Positions 7,683-17,631 are shown, counted from the stretch's first letter. The stretch: 49,112 nt of DNA from Streptosporangiaceae bacterium (GCA_025934635.1 JAICWX010000020.1:1-49112); one strand, 5' to 3'. The notes: generated by a model from the letters alone, not told the origin. Numbers and translations are program-made.

Positions 7683-9062
7683 TCAGGTATCGGGGGTGAA
7701 CTCCATGAGCTTGCGGGCGGCTTCGGTGACGCTGCCGGACAGGGACGGGTAGACGGCGAAGGTCTGGGCCAGGTCCTCGGCCGTCAGGCGCTGCTCCATG
7801 GCGACCGAGACGGCCAGGATCAGCTCGCTGGCGCGGGGGGCGACGACCACGCCGCCGAGGATCACGCCGGTGCCGGGGCTGGTGAACAGCTTGACGAAGC
7901 CGTCGTGGAAGCCGGCCATCTTGGCCCGCGGGTTGGTGGCCAGCGGCTGCTTGAGGGTGCGGGCGGTTACCTCGCCGGCGTCGACGGCGCGCTGGGAGAC
8001 GCCGACGGTGGCGATCTCGGGGTTGGTGAAGATGGTCGCGGCCACGTGGCCGAGCCGGATCGGGTGCACCGCCTCGCCGAGGGTGTGCCACATCGCGATC
8101 CGGCCCTGCATGGCCGCCACCGAGGCCAGCATGAGCTTCCCGGTGCAGTCCCCGGCCGCGTACACGCCCGGCACCGAGGTGCGGGAGACCCGGTCGACCT
8201 CGATGAAGCCGTTCTTGTCGGTCTTGACGCCGGCCTCGTCGCAGCCGACGCCCTCGGTCCGCGGGATCATGCCCACGGTCATCAGGCAGTGGCTGCCCTT
8301 GATGGCCTGGCCGCCTTGGAGGGTGACCGTGACGCCGTCGCGGTCTCGCTGCACTGACTGGGCGCGGGAGTGGCCGAGTACGTGCATGCCGCTGCGCTTG
8401 AACACGTCCTCGATCAGGTTGGCCGCGTCCTCGTCCTCCTGCGGCAGCACCCGGTCGCGGGAGGAGACCAGCGTGACCCGTGAGCCGAGGGCCTGGTAGG
8501 CGCAGGCGAACTCGGCCCCGGTGACGCCGGAGCCGACCACGATCAGGTCGCGGGGCACCTCGGTCAGGTCGTAGAGCTGCCGCCAGGTGAGGATGCGATC
8601 GCCGTCGGGTTCGGCGCCGGGGAGCACGCGGGGCATGGCACCGGTGGCGATCAGGATGGCGTCGGCCTTGATGGTCTCGTGATCTGTTTCCACGGTGCCG
8701 GGGCCGGCCAGGCGGCCGTGGGCCTTGATGACCTTGATGCCTTCGGCGTTGATGCGGCTGGTGATGTCGCGGGACTGGGCGCGGGCGAGGTCGGTGATCC
8801 GCTCGTACAGCCGGGCGGCGTTGACGGTGGCCAGGCCGCCGGTGGCGATGCCGAGGTCGGCGCCGCGGTTGAGCAGCGTCATCGCGTTGGAGGTCTCGAT
8901 CAGCGACTTGGACGGCACGCAGTCGGTGAGCACGCAGGCGCCGCCGAGCCCGTCGGAATCCACGACGGTGACGTCGGCGCCGAGCTGGGCGGCGACCAGG
9001 GCGGCCTCGTAGCCGCCGGGCCCGCCGCCGAGGATCGCGATTCTCTGACGTGGCAAGGTCAC
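7683..9062 (-). CDS. LpdA-type flavoprotein NAD(P)H dehydrogenase
   Basis: A 459-residue member of the pyridine nucleotide-disulfide oxidoreductases. An N-terminal FAD fold (AILGGGPGGYEAALVAAQLG) is followed by the redox pair CVLTDC (Cys43, Cys48), an NAD(P) fold (VVGSGVTGAEFA), the second FAD motif (GVYAAGDCTG) and a dimerisation domain. The C-terminal catalytic His-Glu pair of lipoamide dehydrogenases is absent: the equivalent site reads AVYPSLSGSV. As I recall, the same substitution occurs in mycobacterial LpdA (Rv3303c), described as a quinone reductase rather than a true lipoamide dehydrogenase. The redox Cys pair is retained here. It starts with GTG 9062, divergent from the cyclotransferase-like gene. 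A quinone or other small-molecule acceptor is more likely than lipoamide. Confidence 0.85.
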   Translation of the reverse strand: MTLPRQRIAILGGGPGGYEAALVAAQLGADVTVVDSDGLGGACVLTDCVPSKSLIETSNAMTLLNRGADLGIATGGLATVNAARLYERITDLARAQSRDITSRINAEGIKVIKAHGRLAGPGTVETDHETIKADAILIATGAMPRVLPGAEPDGDRILTWRQLYDLTEVPRDLIVVGSGVTGAEFACAYQALGSRVTLVSSRDRVLPQEDEDAANLIEDVFKRSGMHVLGHSRAQSVQRDRDGVTVTLQGGQAIKGSHCLMTVGMIPRTEGVGCDEAGVKTDKNGFIEVDRVSRTSVPGVYAAGDCTGKLMLASVAAMQGRIAMWHTLGEAVHPIRLGHVAATIFTNPEIATVGVSQRAVDAGEVTARTLKQPLATNPRAKMAGFHDGFVKLFTSPGTGVILGGVVVAPRASELILAVSVAMEQRLTAEDLAQTFAVYPSLSGSVTEAARKLMEFTPDT

Positions 9063-9144
9063 GATAGGTAATTCTTTCCGCTGAGTTGGTCGCAGTCAGG
9101 TATCGGGTGCTGGTTTATGCGCGGCTCGCGGCTTTGCTACGCCG

Positions 9145-9150
9145 TACGCT
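9145..9150 (+). promoter_or_regulatory. -10-like hexamer for leaderless start
   Basis: TACGCT lies exactly 7 bp before GTG 9158, the spacing expected if transcription starts at the start codon. No clear -35 element is visible. There is also no ribosome-binding site. Confidence 0.4.
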
Positions 9151-9157
9151 TGCCCCC

Positions 9158-9658
9158 GTGGCACTGTACGCCGCCTACGGCAGCAACATGGACCCGGCGC
9201 AGATGCTCCTCCGCTGCCCCCATTCGCCCCAGCGTGGAACCGGGTGGCTGGAGGGGTGGCGGCTGACGTTCGGCGGGGAAGATATCGGCTGGGATGGTGC
9301 CCTGGCCACCGTGGTGGAGTCTGCTTCGTCCCGGGTGTTCGTGGTGCTGTACGACCTGTCCGAGGGGGACGAGAGGGAACTCGACAACTGGGACGGCGTC
9401 TCGCTGGGGTACTACCGGCGGGTGAAGGTGCGGGTGGAGACGCTGGACGGGGACGTGCTGGCGTGGCTGTACGTGCTGAACTTCTGGGAGGGCGGGCTGC
9501 CGTCGGCGCGGAGCGTCGGGATCCTGGCTGATTCGGCGGAGCGGGCGGGGGCGCCGGCTGATTACGTTTCGGGGTTGCGGGCGCTGCCTTGTGCCAAGAT
9601 GGGCGACTCCAATACTCGTTATGGCGACGCTGGGTACGAGGCGCCCGGCGGTCCGTAA
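9158..9658 (+). CDS. Gamma-glutamylcyclotransferase-like (AIG2-fold) protein
   Basis: A 166-residue protein from GTG 9158. It opens with ALYAAYGSNMDP, the substrate-loop motif YGSNM of the gamma-glutamylcyclotransferase / AIG2 fold, with the start placed directly before it as is usual for this family. LPVGW-like glutamyl-binding and central-strand segments follow (VFVVLYDLSEGDERELDNWDG, YYRRVKVRV). Family members convert gamma-glutamyl amino acids or related amides to 5-oxoproline; the actual substrate is unknown here. The Glu in GDERELD is a candidate for the catalytic acid. An upstream in-frame ATG would add 24 poorly conserved residues and is rejected. Confidence 0.75.
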   Translation: MALYAAYGSNMDPAQMLLRCPHSPQRGTGWLEGWRLTFGGEDIGWDGALATVVESASSRVFVVLYDLSEGDERELDNWDGVSLGYYRRVKVRVETLDGDVLAWLYVLNFWEGGLPSARSVGILADSAERAGAPADYVSGLRALPCAKMGDSNTRYGDAGYEAPGGP

Positions 9659-9803
9659 GCCGCAGGGGCGGCGCTCGGGGCAGCCCGTTCGGAGTGGGTG
9701 GTCCGGCGGCTGGCACACGACCCGGAGTTCCTGACCTCAGCTGCCGCATCAGCACCATAGGACCCGGCCGTCACCCGTCCGGCTCCGTTGCGGCTTCCGG
9801 CAA

Positions 9804-9859
9804 CGACATTGATGCTCCATCGATGTCGCAATCACGGCATTGATGCTCCATTGATGTCG
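9804..9859. repeat. Paired 25-bp palindromes, copy A of a 56-bp element
   Basis: Two units (9804-9828 and 9835-9859) with a 6-bp spacer. Each has arms of about 11 bp of the form CGACATTGATG / CATCGATGTCG around a CTC centre. Read on the minus strand it matches copy B (20281-20336) in unit sequence, unit spacing and nearly all spacer bases. It lies in the 259-bp gap between the convergent cyclotransferase and PH-protein genes, so it could work as a terminator or mRNA-end structure, or be a mobile BIME-like repeat. Confidence 0.85.
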
Positions 9860-9917
9860 CTGGGCCGCCTGAGGGGCGGTGGGCTGATGCTGAGGCGCAT
9901 CGACTCACTGCCGCCGC

Positions 9918-10874
<957 letters not shown>

Positions 10875-10880
10875 CCGATC

Positions 10881-10886
10881 AGGGTA
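10881..10886 (-). promoter_or_regulatory. -10-like hexamer for leaderless start of PH gene
   Basis: On the minus strand TACCCT is followed by 6 bp and then GTG 10874. No ribosome-binding site is present. Confidence 0.4.
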
Positions 10887-10949
10887 CGCCGTGGTGAGGG
10901 CGGGCGTGAGCGGGCCGGGTGGGGCCGGCCGGGTGGGTGGGTGACGGAG

Positions 10950-12212
10950 TTACGCGCCGGTCACGCCGGGCAGGGGCTGGGCGACGATCGCGCCGTCATC
11001 CCACAGCGCGGTGATCGCGGTGGCCGCCATCACCCGGACGCCGACGCCGATGGCGCGCTCGTCCACGTCGAAGGTCGGCTGGTGGATGTCGTGCGTGACG
11101 GTCGTGCCGGGAACCCGGGTGCCGAGCCGGGCCAGGGCCCCGGGGATGGACTCCAGGTACCAGGCGAAGTCCTCGCCGCCGAGGCTCTGCGGCGTCTGCA
11201 CGACCGAACCCGCGCCGAGCACGTCCAGCGCCGCGGCGGAGATCATGGCCGCGCTGGCCTGGTCGTTGACCGTGGGCGGGACGTAGCGCTGGTAGCTGAG
11301 CTCGGCGTTCACCCCGTAGGAGTTGGCGACCGAGTCGATCAGGCCCTTGAGCAGGTCGGGCGCGGTGTGCCAGGCCTCGTCGTCGAGGCAGCGGACGGTG
11401 CCCTCCGCGATCCCCTCGTCGGGGATCGCGTTGGCCACGGTGCCGGCGCTGACCCGGCCCCAGACCAGGCTGAGGCTGGACCGCGGGTCGACCCGGCGGG
11501 ACAGGGCCGCGGGGACCTCGGTGAGGATCTTGCCGAGCGCGTAGACCAGGTCGGCGGTCAGGTGCGGGCGGGCGGTGTGGCCGCCGGGCCCGGAGACCCG
11601 CACCGCGATCTTGTCGCAGGCCGCGGTGATGGCACCGGAGCGCACGCCGAGCTGGCCGGCGTCGAGGCGCGGGTCGCAGTGCAGCGCGAAGATCCGGCCG
11701 ACGGACGCGATCCCGCCCGCGGCGAGCACGTCGAGCGCGCCGCCGGCCGCCTCCTCGGCGGGCTGGAAGACGAGCCTGATCCGGCCGGGCAGCAGGCCGG
11801 CCGCGGCCTGCTCGGCCAGGAACAGGCCGGCCCCGAGCAAGATGGTGGTGTGCACGTCGTGGCCGCAGGCGTGGCAGGCGTCCGGCACGGTGGACCGGTA
11901 CGGCACGTCCTTGACGTCCGCCATCGGCAGCGCGTCCATGTCGGCGCGGAGGGCGACGACCGGGCGCTCGGTGTAGGGAACCTGCTCCGAGCCGATGTCG
12001 ACGAGCAGGCCGGTGCCCTTGGGCAGGATCACCGGCCGCAGGCCGGCCGCCGCCAGCCGCAGCGCGACCCGGCGGGTCGTCCGGTGCTCGTTGAAGGCCA
12101 GCTCCGGATGAGCGTGCAGGTCCCGGCGGAACTCGATGAACTCCGCCTCGTGTTCAGCCAGGAACGCGTCTAGATCCGCCAGCAGATCATTGCCCGGCTC
12201 ATTTCCGGCCAT
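10950..12212 (-). CDS. M20-family amidohydrolase
   Basis: Metallopeptidase-fold hydrolase of the M20D / hippurate-hydrolase group, expected to cleave N-acyl amino acids or similar amides. Metal-site motifs are ACHACGHDVH, the catalytic-Glu motif QPAEEAAGG, ALHCDP and, near the C-terminus, HQPTFDVDE; the lid dimerisation domain includes SGPGGHTARPH. About 420 residues, usual for the family. The preceding GCS2 gene stops 14 bp inside this gene, implying translational coupling. ATG 12212 is preferred because GGTGGG precedes it; ATG 12221 is also possible. A second, distinct M20 enzyme lies at 36679. Neither substrate can be predicted from sequence alone. Confidence 0.88.
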   Translation of the reverse strand: MAGNEPGNDLLADLDAFLAEHEAEFIEFRRDLHAHPELAFNEHRTTRRVALRLAAAGLRPVILPKGTGLLVDIGSEQVPYTERPVVALRADMDALPMADVKDVPYRSTVPDACHACGHDVHTTILLGAGLFLAEQAAAGLLPGRIRLVFQPAEEAAGGALDVLAAGGIASVGRIFALHCDPRLDAGQLGVRSGAITAACDKIAVRVSGPGGHTARPHLTADLVYALGKILTEVPAALSRRVDPRSSLSLVWGRVSAGTVANAIPDEGIAEGTVRCLDDEAWHTAPDLLKGLIDSVANSYGVNAELSYQRYVPPTVNDQASAAMISAAALDVLGAGSVVQTPQSLGGEDFAWYLESIPGALARLGTRVPGTTVTHDIHQPTFDVDERAIGVGVRVMAATAITALWDDGAIVAQPLPGVTGA

Positions 12213-13365
12213 GCCCACCATCCCCGTGCGTGCAGAACCTATCTTCGGCGAACTCGGTAACGAGGGCGTCCACCACGCTAGTCAGATCCCCGGTCCGCGC
12301 GTAGACGGCTCGCTGCCGTTCGTAAGAGGCGCCATGCTCGAGCACTTCGGTAACCACGGAGAGCTCGTCCTGGCAGCCTAGTCTCGAGGCTACCGGTTCC
12401 AGCTGCGCGAGGAGCTCGAAAAGCTCGTCCCGCAGCGGCGCCGTGGCGCCGGCCTCGTCAGTGATCACGATTGCGTCCAGCCCGAATCGCGTCGCGCGCC
12501 ATTTGTTGTCCCTGACCACCCATGACGACGGGCTGGGCAGCGTGTAGCCGCGGTCCAGCTGGGAGTCGAACAGCTGGACCAGGCACTGCGAAAGCGCGGC
12601 AACCATGCCGACCTCGCGCAGCGTGGGCACACCGTCGGACATGCGGATCTCGACGGTGCCGAAGTCCGGGTGCGGCCGGATGTCCCACCAGACCTCCTTG
12701 ATGCTGCGGATGGTCCCCGCGCGCAGCAGGGTGTCCATGTAGTCCTCGAACTGCTTCCAGTCCGCCAGCCGGTGCGGCGGCCCCGCCGTCGGCAGCGAGC
12801 CGAAGGTCACCGACCTGCTGGAGGCAAGCCCGGTGTCGTACCCGCACCAGAACGGACTCGACGCCGTAATGGCGAGAAAATGCGGAAGGTAAGCCGACAG
12901 GGCATTGACGATCGGAATCGCTTTGCGCCCGTCTTTTATTCCCACATGAACATGCACGCCGAAGGTCTGAATCCGGCGGGCAAGCCACTGCATTTGCTCG
13001 ACAAGCTCCGCGTAGCGCTGGATGGGCGCCATCGCCGCGTCTCGCCAGTCACTTACCGGGTGCGTCCCGGCGCACGCCAATAGGATACCGTGCTCAGCGG
13101 CCATGCGCTGGAGTTCGATGATCGTCGCCGCGAGGTCGTCTTTTGCCTCCGACACCGTACTGCAAATGCCGGTGACGAGCTCAAGAGTGGACTGCATCAG
13201 CTCGTGCCGGATACGCGGGTGCTCGCCGGTATCGGCGCCCACCGGGAGCTCGTCGAGCAGCTTGCCCGCCTCCTGACGCAGCATCCTGGTCTCGCTGTCG
13301 ATGAGCTGGACTTCCCATTCGACGCCGAGCGTCGCGCCGCGGGAGGGATTCCACTCGATAGCCAT
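12199..13365 (-). CDS. Glutamate-cysteine ligase family 2 (YbdK-type carboxylate-amine ligase)
   Basis: A 388-residue ATP-dependent ligase that joins a carboxylate, typically glutamate, to an amine such as cysteine. It carries GVEWEVQLID (strand with metal/substrate acidic residues), FGVHVHVGI, the Arg-rich loop SSRSVTFGSLPTAGPP, and WWDIRPHPDFGTVEIRMSD near the C-terminus. ATG 13365 is chosen because GGAGG lies 7 bp upstream; the open frame extends 22 codons further without a better site. Its stop overlaps the M20 gene, so ligase and amidohydrolase are co-expressed and might act on related amide bonds. EgtA-type function is possible from the family, but no other ergothioneine genes are present here. 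Confidence 0.85.
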   Translation of the reverse strand: MAIEWNPSRGATLGVEWEVQLIDSETRMLRQEAGKLLDELPVGADTGEHPRIRHELMQSTLELVTGICSTVSEAKDDLAATIIELQRMAAEHGILLACAGTHPVSDWRDAAMAPIQRYAELVEQMQWLARRIQTFGVHVHVGIKDGRKAIPIVNALSAYLPHFLAITASSPFWCGYDTGLASSRSVTFGSLPTAGPPHRLADWKQFEDYMDTLLRAGTIRSIKEVWWDIRPHPDFGTVEIRMSDGVPTLREVGMVAALSQCLVQLFDSQLDRGYTLPSPSSWVVRDNKWRATRFGLDAIVITDEAGATAPLRDELFELLAQLEPVASRLGCQDELSVVTEVLEHGASYERQRAVYARTGDLTSVVDALVTEFAEDRFCTHGDGGHGRK

Positions 13366-13427
13366 GCCCAGCCTCCGTGCCTCAGTGCCTTCAGTGCCGT
13401 GCGCCGTACCTGATGCGGTGCGGGAAA

Positions 13428-14183
13428 TCACATTTCACTGGGGTGATACTCACCCCAGACGTCTCGGAGCGCATCGCATACTTCACCGAGCGTGGCGTCG
13501 GCTCGCAACGCGTCGCGGAGCGGGTAAAGAACGTTCCCGGTGCCTTCCGCGGTCGTTTTGAGCGCGGAAATCGTTCGGCTCACCGCGCCGGAGTCCCGCG
13601 CCTGGCGCAACTGGGCGAGCCGTTCCGCCTGGGCCGCCTCAATAGCCGGGTCGACGCGCAGTGGCTGATAGTGCTCCTCGCCGTCGGCGGCAAATTTGTT
13701 TACGCCTACGACAATACGATCGCCCTCGTCGATTTCCCTGGCCACCTGGTAAGCCGCGCTCTCGATCTCGGCTTTCTGGAATCCCCGCTCGATGGCGGCG
13801 GCCGCCCCGCCCATTTCCTCGGCCCCGAACTCGTCCTTCATGAGGCGGGCCCGCATCCGGCGGGCCGCGCGGAACTTCGCGACCTCCTCCAGCAGCGTGG
13901 TCCGGGCCACGAAGAAGAACGCCAGGCGGGGGGCGAAGTCGTCGACGGCGAGACCGGAGCCACGGAGTCGATGGCCACGCCGGCCTTGCCCACCTCGCCG
14001 TGCGCGACCGGGGCGTCGGAGTCGTACCCCAGCTGGGCGGGCAGGTCGAAGGCGCGGATACACACCGCGAGTAAATGGATACTCTCCCGGCCTGCCGGGC
14101 TTTGCTTCCGGCCGGAAATCCGTAAGCTTGCTTGCGTCGTAGACGGGATCGACGGGGAACCCAGACTCAGACGCGCGCTCCAT
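13428..14183 (-). pseudogene. Decayed methylmalonyl-CoA mutase-family large subunit
   Basis: Pieces of an acyl-CoA mutase alpha chain, normally over 500 residues, survive in 252 codons. The N-terminal piece ends [11 protein letters not shown] second piece, in another frame, reads [15 protein letters not shown] and [13 protein letters not shown] (about 13960-14062). The original frame then resumes with [21 protein letters not shown] third join in frame runs from MKDEFGA to AAIERGFQKAEIES, and the normal C-terminus VCDALRDVWGEY follows. From memory of intact homologues, this needs at least three internal deletions (roughly 40, 100 and 110 codons), two of which shift frame and cancel. The barrel core is gone, so no enzyme activity is expected, although the outer frame is accidentally open. 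Isobutyryl-CoA mutase or MeaA-type ancestry cannot be separated. Confidence 0.85.
13438..13458. repeat. Perfect inverted repeat at the end of the mutase remnant
   Basis: CTGGGGTGA-TAC-TCACCCCAG, 9-bp arms with a 3-bp centre, overlapping the last codons (VWGEYHPS) of the pseudogene and 73 bp upstream of the GCS2 start. It could be an operator for the GCS2-M20 pair or a terminator stem; there is no T tract. Confidence 0.45.
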
Positions 14184-14239
14184 AGGGATCAGGTTACTTC
14201 GGAGCGATCATGGGCCCCCAGAAGGAGAGCGGGAGGCCC

Positions 14240-15454
14240 ATGCTGGACCGGTTCGGTCCTCGTCGGACCGCGCTGGCCGCCGGTGCTGTCGTGGCGGCCC
14301 TCACGGCGGTCGCTCCGGCGGCCGCCCCAGTGTCAATGGCCGCTGCGTCACCGCCCCCCGCGAACCCCGCGGCCATCGGCGGGGCGCAGCTGGCCGGCCG
14401 CGGCGTGATCGTCAACTACGGGCCGGGGCCAGCAGCCAACACCGTGCCGAAGCTGCCGGCCATCAAGGCCGCGGCCTGGACCATCGCCGACGCCGGCACC
14501 GGCCAGGTGCTCGCGGCCAAGAACCCGCACGGCTGGTTCCGGCCGGCCAGCACGCTCAAGGTGCTCACCGCGATCGCGCTGATCCCGGTGCTCGACCCGG
14601 ACGCCACCACGGTGGCCTCCAGGCAGGCCACCTCGGTCTCCCCCAACATCGTGGGCCTGCTGCCCGGGCACGCCTACAAGATCTCCGACCTGTTCACCGC
14701 GCTGCTGACGATCTCGGCCAACGACGCCGCGATGGCGCTGGCCCAGGCGGCCGGCTCGCTCAGCCAGGGTATGAGCGTGATCAACGCCGAGGCCCGGCAC
14801 CTGCAGGCCGACGACACGGTGGCGGTCACGCCCAACGGGCTCGACGCCCCCGGCCAGCATGTTTCGGCTTACGACCTGGCGCTGTTCGGCCGGCGGGCGC
14901 TGACGCTGCCGGCCTTCCTGAAGTACGACCAGACCAGGTCCGCGACGTTCCGGATCAGCAAGAAGAAGACCGTCGGCCTGTACAACCAGAACTCGCTGCT
15001 CGCCACGTACCCCGGGGCGATCGGCGGCAAGATCGGCTGGACCAGCGCGGCCGGCGCCACCTACGTGGGGATGGCCAGGCGGAACGGCCACACGCTGATC
15101 GTGACCCTGCTGCACTGCCCCGCGCTGACCGAGATCGACGCGGCCAAGAGCCTGCTGAACTGGGGCTTCAAGGTCGATAGCAAGATCTCGCCGATCGGCA
15201 CCCTGGTCGGCCCGAAGCAGCCGGCCGCGGCTCCTGCGCCCACCCGCCCGGCGGTGGCGCCGCCGCGGGCGACCAAGGCACAGGCGGGGCCGGGCGGACC
15301 TTCCATGCTGGCCACGGCCGGGTTCAGCGCCGCCGCGCTGCTGGCGGCGGCCCTTGGCTTCGCCTACAGCCGCCGCCAGCGGCCGGGCGCTGGCGGGGCA
15401 AGCAGGCCGCGACCGGGGGCCGGGGATGACCGGAGTGCGGTCAGGAGGCCGTGA
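14240..15454 (+). CDS. D-alanyl-D-alanine carboxypeptidase (S11, DacA/DacC-like)
   Basis: Penicillin-binding serine peptidase that trims D-Ala from peptidoglycan stem peptides outside the membrane. The 404-residue protein has an Arg-containing N-terminus and a hydrophobic signal segment (about 9-40), a Pro/Ala linker and the S11 domain. Catalytic motifs are STLK (Ser104, Lys107), SAN (159-161) and KIG (264-266, in GGKIGWTSAAG), where KTG is the commoner form. A C-terminal Pro/Ala stretch leads to a membrane helix (ATAGFSAAALLAAALGFAY) and a basic tail, so the enzyme is anchored at both ends or at the C-terminus after signal cleavage. ATG 14240 is preferred over ATG 14210 because GGGAGG and AAGGAG precede it. 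It converges on trpS with an 18-bp gap. Confidence 0.9.
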   Translation: MLDRFGPRRTALAAGAVVAALTAVAPAAAPVSMAAASPPPANPAAIGGAQLAGRGVIVNYGPGPAANTVPKLPAIKAAAWTIADAGTGQVLAAKNPHGWFRPASTLKVLTAIALIPVLDPDATTVASRQATSVSPNIVGLLPGHAYKISDLFTALLTISANDAAMALAQAAGSLSQGMSVINAEARHLQADDTVAVTPNGLDAPGQHVSAYDLALFGRRALTLPAFLKYDQTRSATFRISKKKTVGLYNQNSLLATYPGAIGGKIGWTSAAGATYVGMARRNGHTLIVTLLHCPALTEIDAAKSLLNWGFKVDSKISPIGTLVGPKQPAAAPAPTRPAVAPPRATKAQAGPGGPSMLATAGFSAAALLAAALGFAYSRRQRPGAGGASRPRPGAGDDRSAVRRP

Positions 15455-15472
15455 AAGCCAGGCCCGTTCGGT

Positions 15473-16468
15473 TCACATGGGTTTGAGGAGGCCGATGCGG
15501 TCGCGGACGGTCGCCATGGTCTGCCCGGCGACCTCGCGGGCGCGGGCCGCGCCCGCGGCCAGCAGCCGGTCGAGCCCGGCCTCGTCGGCCAGGTACTGCT
15601 CGGTCCGCTCCCTGATCGGGGCGAAGCTGGCCACGACCAGCTCGGCCAGGTCCTTCTTGAACCCGCCGTAGCCCGAGCCCCGGTACGTGGCCTCCAGGGT
15701 GGCCACCGGCTCGCCGGACAGCGCCGAGTAGATCCGCAGCAGGTTGGTCACGCCCGGCTTGGCCTCGGCGTCGGCGCGGACCTCGGAGCCCGGGTCGGTG
15801 ACCGCGCGGGCGATCTTCTTGCGGATGACGGCCGGGTCGTCCAGGACGTCGATGATCCCCTGCGGGGAGCTCGACGACTTGCTCATCTTCGCCGTGGGCT
15901 CCTGCAGGTCGTAGATCTTGGCCACGTCAGCCAGGATGTACGGCTGCGGGGGGACGAACGTCTGGCCGTACCGGTGGTTGAACCGGGTGGCCAGGGTCCG
16001 GCTGAGCTCGAGGTGCTGGCGCTGGTCCTCGCCCACCGGCACCTGGTCGGCCTGGTAGAGCAGGATGTCCGCGGCCTGCAGGACCGGGTAGGTGAACAGG
16101 CCGACCGAGGCCTGGTCGTGGCCTTCCCTGGCCGACTTGTCCTTGAACTGCGTCATCCGGCTGGCCTCGCCGAAGCCGGTGATGCAGCCGAGGACCCAGG
16201 CCAGCTCGGCGTGCTGGGGGACGTGGCTCTGCACGAACAGCGTGCACCGTTCCGGGTCGAGGCCGGCGCCGAGCAGCTGGGCGGCGGCGACCCGGGTCCG
16301 CTTCCGCAGCAGGGCCGGGTCCTGCGGGACGGTGATCGCGTGCAGGTCGACCACGCAGTAGAAGGCGTCGTAACTGTCCTGCAGCTCCACCCACTGGCGC
16401 AGCGCGCCCAGGTAGTTGCCGAGGTGGAACGAATCGGCGGTGGGCTGGATGCCGGAGAGGACGCGCAT
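15473..16468 (-). CDS. trpS: Tryptophanyl-tRNA synthetase
   Basis: Class I synthetase that charges tRNA-Trp. The 331-residue length matches bacterial TrpS. The ATP-binding HIGH-like motif is [11 protein letters not shown] near the N-terminus and the KMSKS motif is AKMSKSSSS. Between them are [19 protein letters not shown] and [12 protein letters not shown], typical of bacterial TrpS. The start at ATG 16468 gives [18 protein letters not shown], the usual TrpS beginning; there is no ribosome-binding site and TAAACT stands 7 bp upstream, indicating a leaderless mRNA. guaB3 ends 29 bp upstream. The only tryptophan-catabolic genes, kynU and kynA, are 8 kb away. Confidence 0.95.
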   Translation of the reverse strand: MRVLSGIQPTADSFHLGNYLGALRQWVELQDSYDAFYCVVDLHAITVPQDPALLRKRTRVAAAQLLGAGLDPERCTLFVQSHVPQHAELAWVLGCITGFGEASRMTQFKDKSAREGHDQASVGLFTYPVLQAADILLYQADQVPVGEDQRQHLELSRTLATRFNHRYGQTFVPPQPYILADVAKIYDLQEPTAKMSKSSSSPQGIIDVLDDPAVIRKKIARAVTDPGSEVRADAEAKPGVTNLLRIYSALSGEPVATLEATYRGSGYGGFKKDLAELVVASFAPIRERTEQYLADEAGLDRLLAAGAARAREVAGQTMATVRDRIGLLKPM

Positions 16469-16475
16469 GCGGAGG

Positions 16476-16481
16476 AGTTTA
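16476..16481 (-). promoter_or_regulatory. -10 hexamer for leaderless trpS
   Basis: Minus-strand TAAACT followed by 7 bp and the trpS ATG, inside the 29-bp gap after guaB3. No recognisable -35. Confidence 0.45.
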
Positions 16482-16497
16482 GCGGCTGCCGGCGGCC

Positions 16498-17631
16498 CTA
16501 CCGATTCCCGGCTGAGGGCCCGGAATCGGCGACGACCACCTCGACCCGCTGGAACTCCTTCAGGTCGGAGTAGCCGGCCGTGGCCATGGTGCGGCGCAGC
16601 GCCCCCATCAGGTTCATCGAGCCGTCCGGGACGGTCGACGGGCCGGTCAGGATCTGCTCCAGCGTGCCGATCGTGCCGACCCGGACCCGGGCCCCGCGGG
16701 GCAGCTCGGTGTGGTTGGCCTCGCTGCCCCAGTGGTAGCCGCGGCCGGGTGCCTCCTGCGCGCGGGCCAGCGGCGAGCCCACCATGACCGCGTCGGCGCC
16801 GATGGCCAGCGCCTTGGCGATGTCGCCGCTGCTGGTCATGGACCCGTCCGCGATCACGTGCACGTAGCGGCCGCCGGACTCGTCCAGGTAATCGCGGCGG
16901 GCGGCGGCCACGTCGGCGACCGCGGTCGCCATCGGCACCGCCACGCCGAGCACCTTGACGGTCGTGTGGCCCGAGCCGCCGCCGAAGCCGACCAGCACGC
17001 CGGCCGCGCCGGTCCGCATCAGGTGCAGCGCCGCGGTGTAGGTGGCGCAGCCGCCGACCACGACCGGGACGTCGAGCTCGTAGATGAACTGCTTGAGGTT
17101 GAGCGGCTCGGCCCGGCCGGAGACGTGCTCGGCGCTGACGGTGGTGCCGCGGATGACGAAGATGTCCACCCCCGCGTCGACCACGGCCTTGGCGTAGCGC
17201 GCGGTGCGCTGCGGGGACAGGCTGGCGGCGGTGGTCACGCCGGCCCGGGCGACCTCCTCGATCCTTCGTCCGATGAGGTCTTCGTTGATGGGTTCGGCGT
17301 ACATGGCCTGGAGCCTTTTGGTGGCCGCCTGCTCGTCGAGCTCGGTCACCTCGGCCAGCAGCGGCTCCGGGTCCTCGTACCGGGTCCACAGGCCTTCCAG
17401 GTCGAGCACGCCCAGGCCGCCGAGCTCGCCGATCGCGATGGCGGTGGCGGGCGAGACCACGCTGTCCATCGGGCACGCCATCAGCGGCAGCTCGAACCGG
17501 TAGGCGTCGATCTGCCAGGCGATCGACACCTCCTCCGGATCGCGCGTCCGGCGGGCGGGCACGATGCCGATCTCGGACAGCGAGTACGCCCGCCGCCCGG
17601 TCTTGCCCCGGCCGATTTCCACGTCGGTCAT
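16498..17631 (-). CDS. guaB3: GuaB3-type IMP dehydrogenase family protein
   Basis: A 377-residue TIM-barrel protein of the IMPDH/GMP-reductase superfamily without CBS domains. It starts [18 protein letters not shown] and carries the family segments [42 protein letters not shown] and [17 protein letters not shown]. The loop equivalent to the catalytic-Cys loop of IMPDH reads [10 protein letters not shown], with no Cys in the position of SICTT, so catalysis by the normal IMPDH mechanism from that loop is not assured. The family's function is not settled as far as I know. Its ATG immediately follows the TAG of guaB2, so the two are one operon. Confidence 0.88.
   Translation of the reverse strand: MTDVEIGRGKTGRRAYSLSEIGIVPARRTRDPEEVSIAWQIDAYRFELPLMACPMDSVVSPATAIAIGELGGLGVLDLEGLWTRYEDPEPLLAEVTELDEQAATKRLQAMYAEPINEDLIGRRIEEVARAGVTTAASLSPQRTARYAKAVVDAGVDIFVIRGTTVSAEHVSGRAEPLNLKQFIYELDVPVVVGGCATYTAALHLMRTGAAGVLVGFGGGSGHTTVKVLGVAVPMATAVADVAAARRDYLDESGGRYVHVIADGSMTSSGDIAKALAIGADAVMVGSPLARAQEAPGRGYHWGSEANHTELPRGARVRVGTIGTLEQILTGPSTVPDGSMNLMGALRRTMATAGYSDLKEFQRVEVVVADSGPSAGNR

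Noticed and set aside
9804..9859. CRISPR-like repeat array
   Set aside because: Only two units with a 6-bp spacer, each palindromic; no cas genes or further repeats.
13428..14183. Treating the mutase remnant as an intact 251-aa protein
   Set aside because: Conserved blocks switch frame and over half the family length is missing.
15473..17476. 667-codon frame joining trpS to a guaB3 shadow
   Set aside because: The N-terminal half is out of frame over guaB3; the real trpS starts at 16468 with [18 protein letters not shown].
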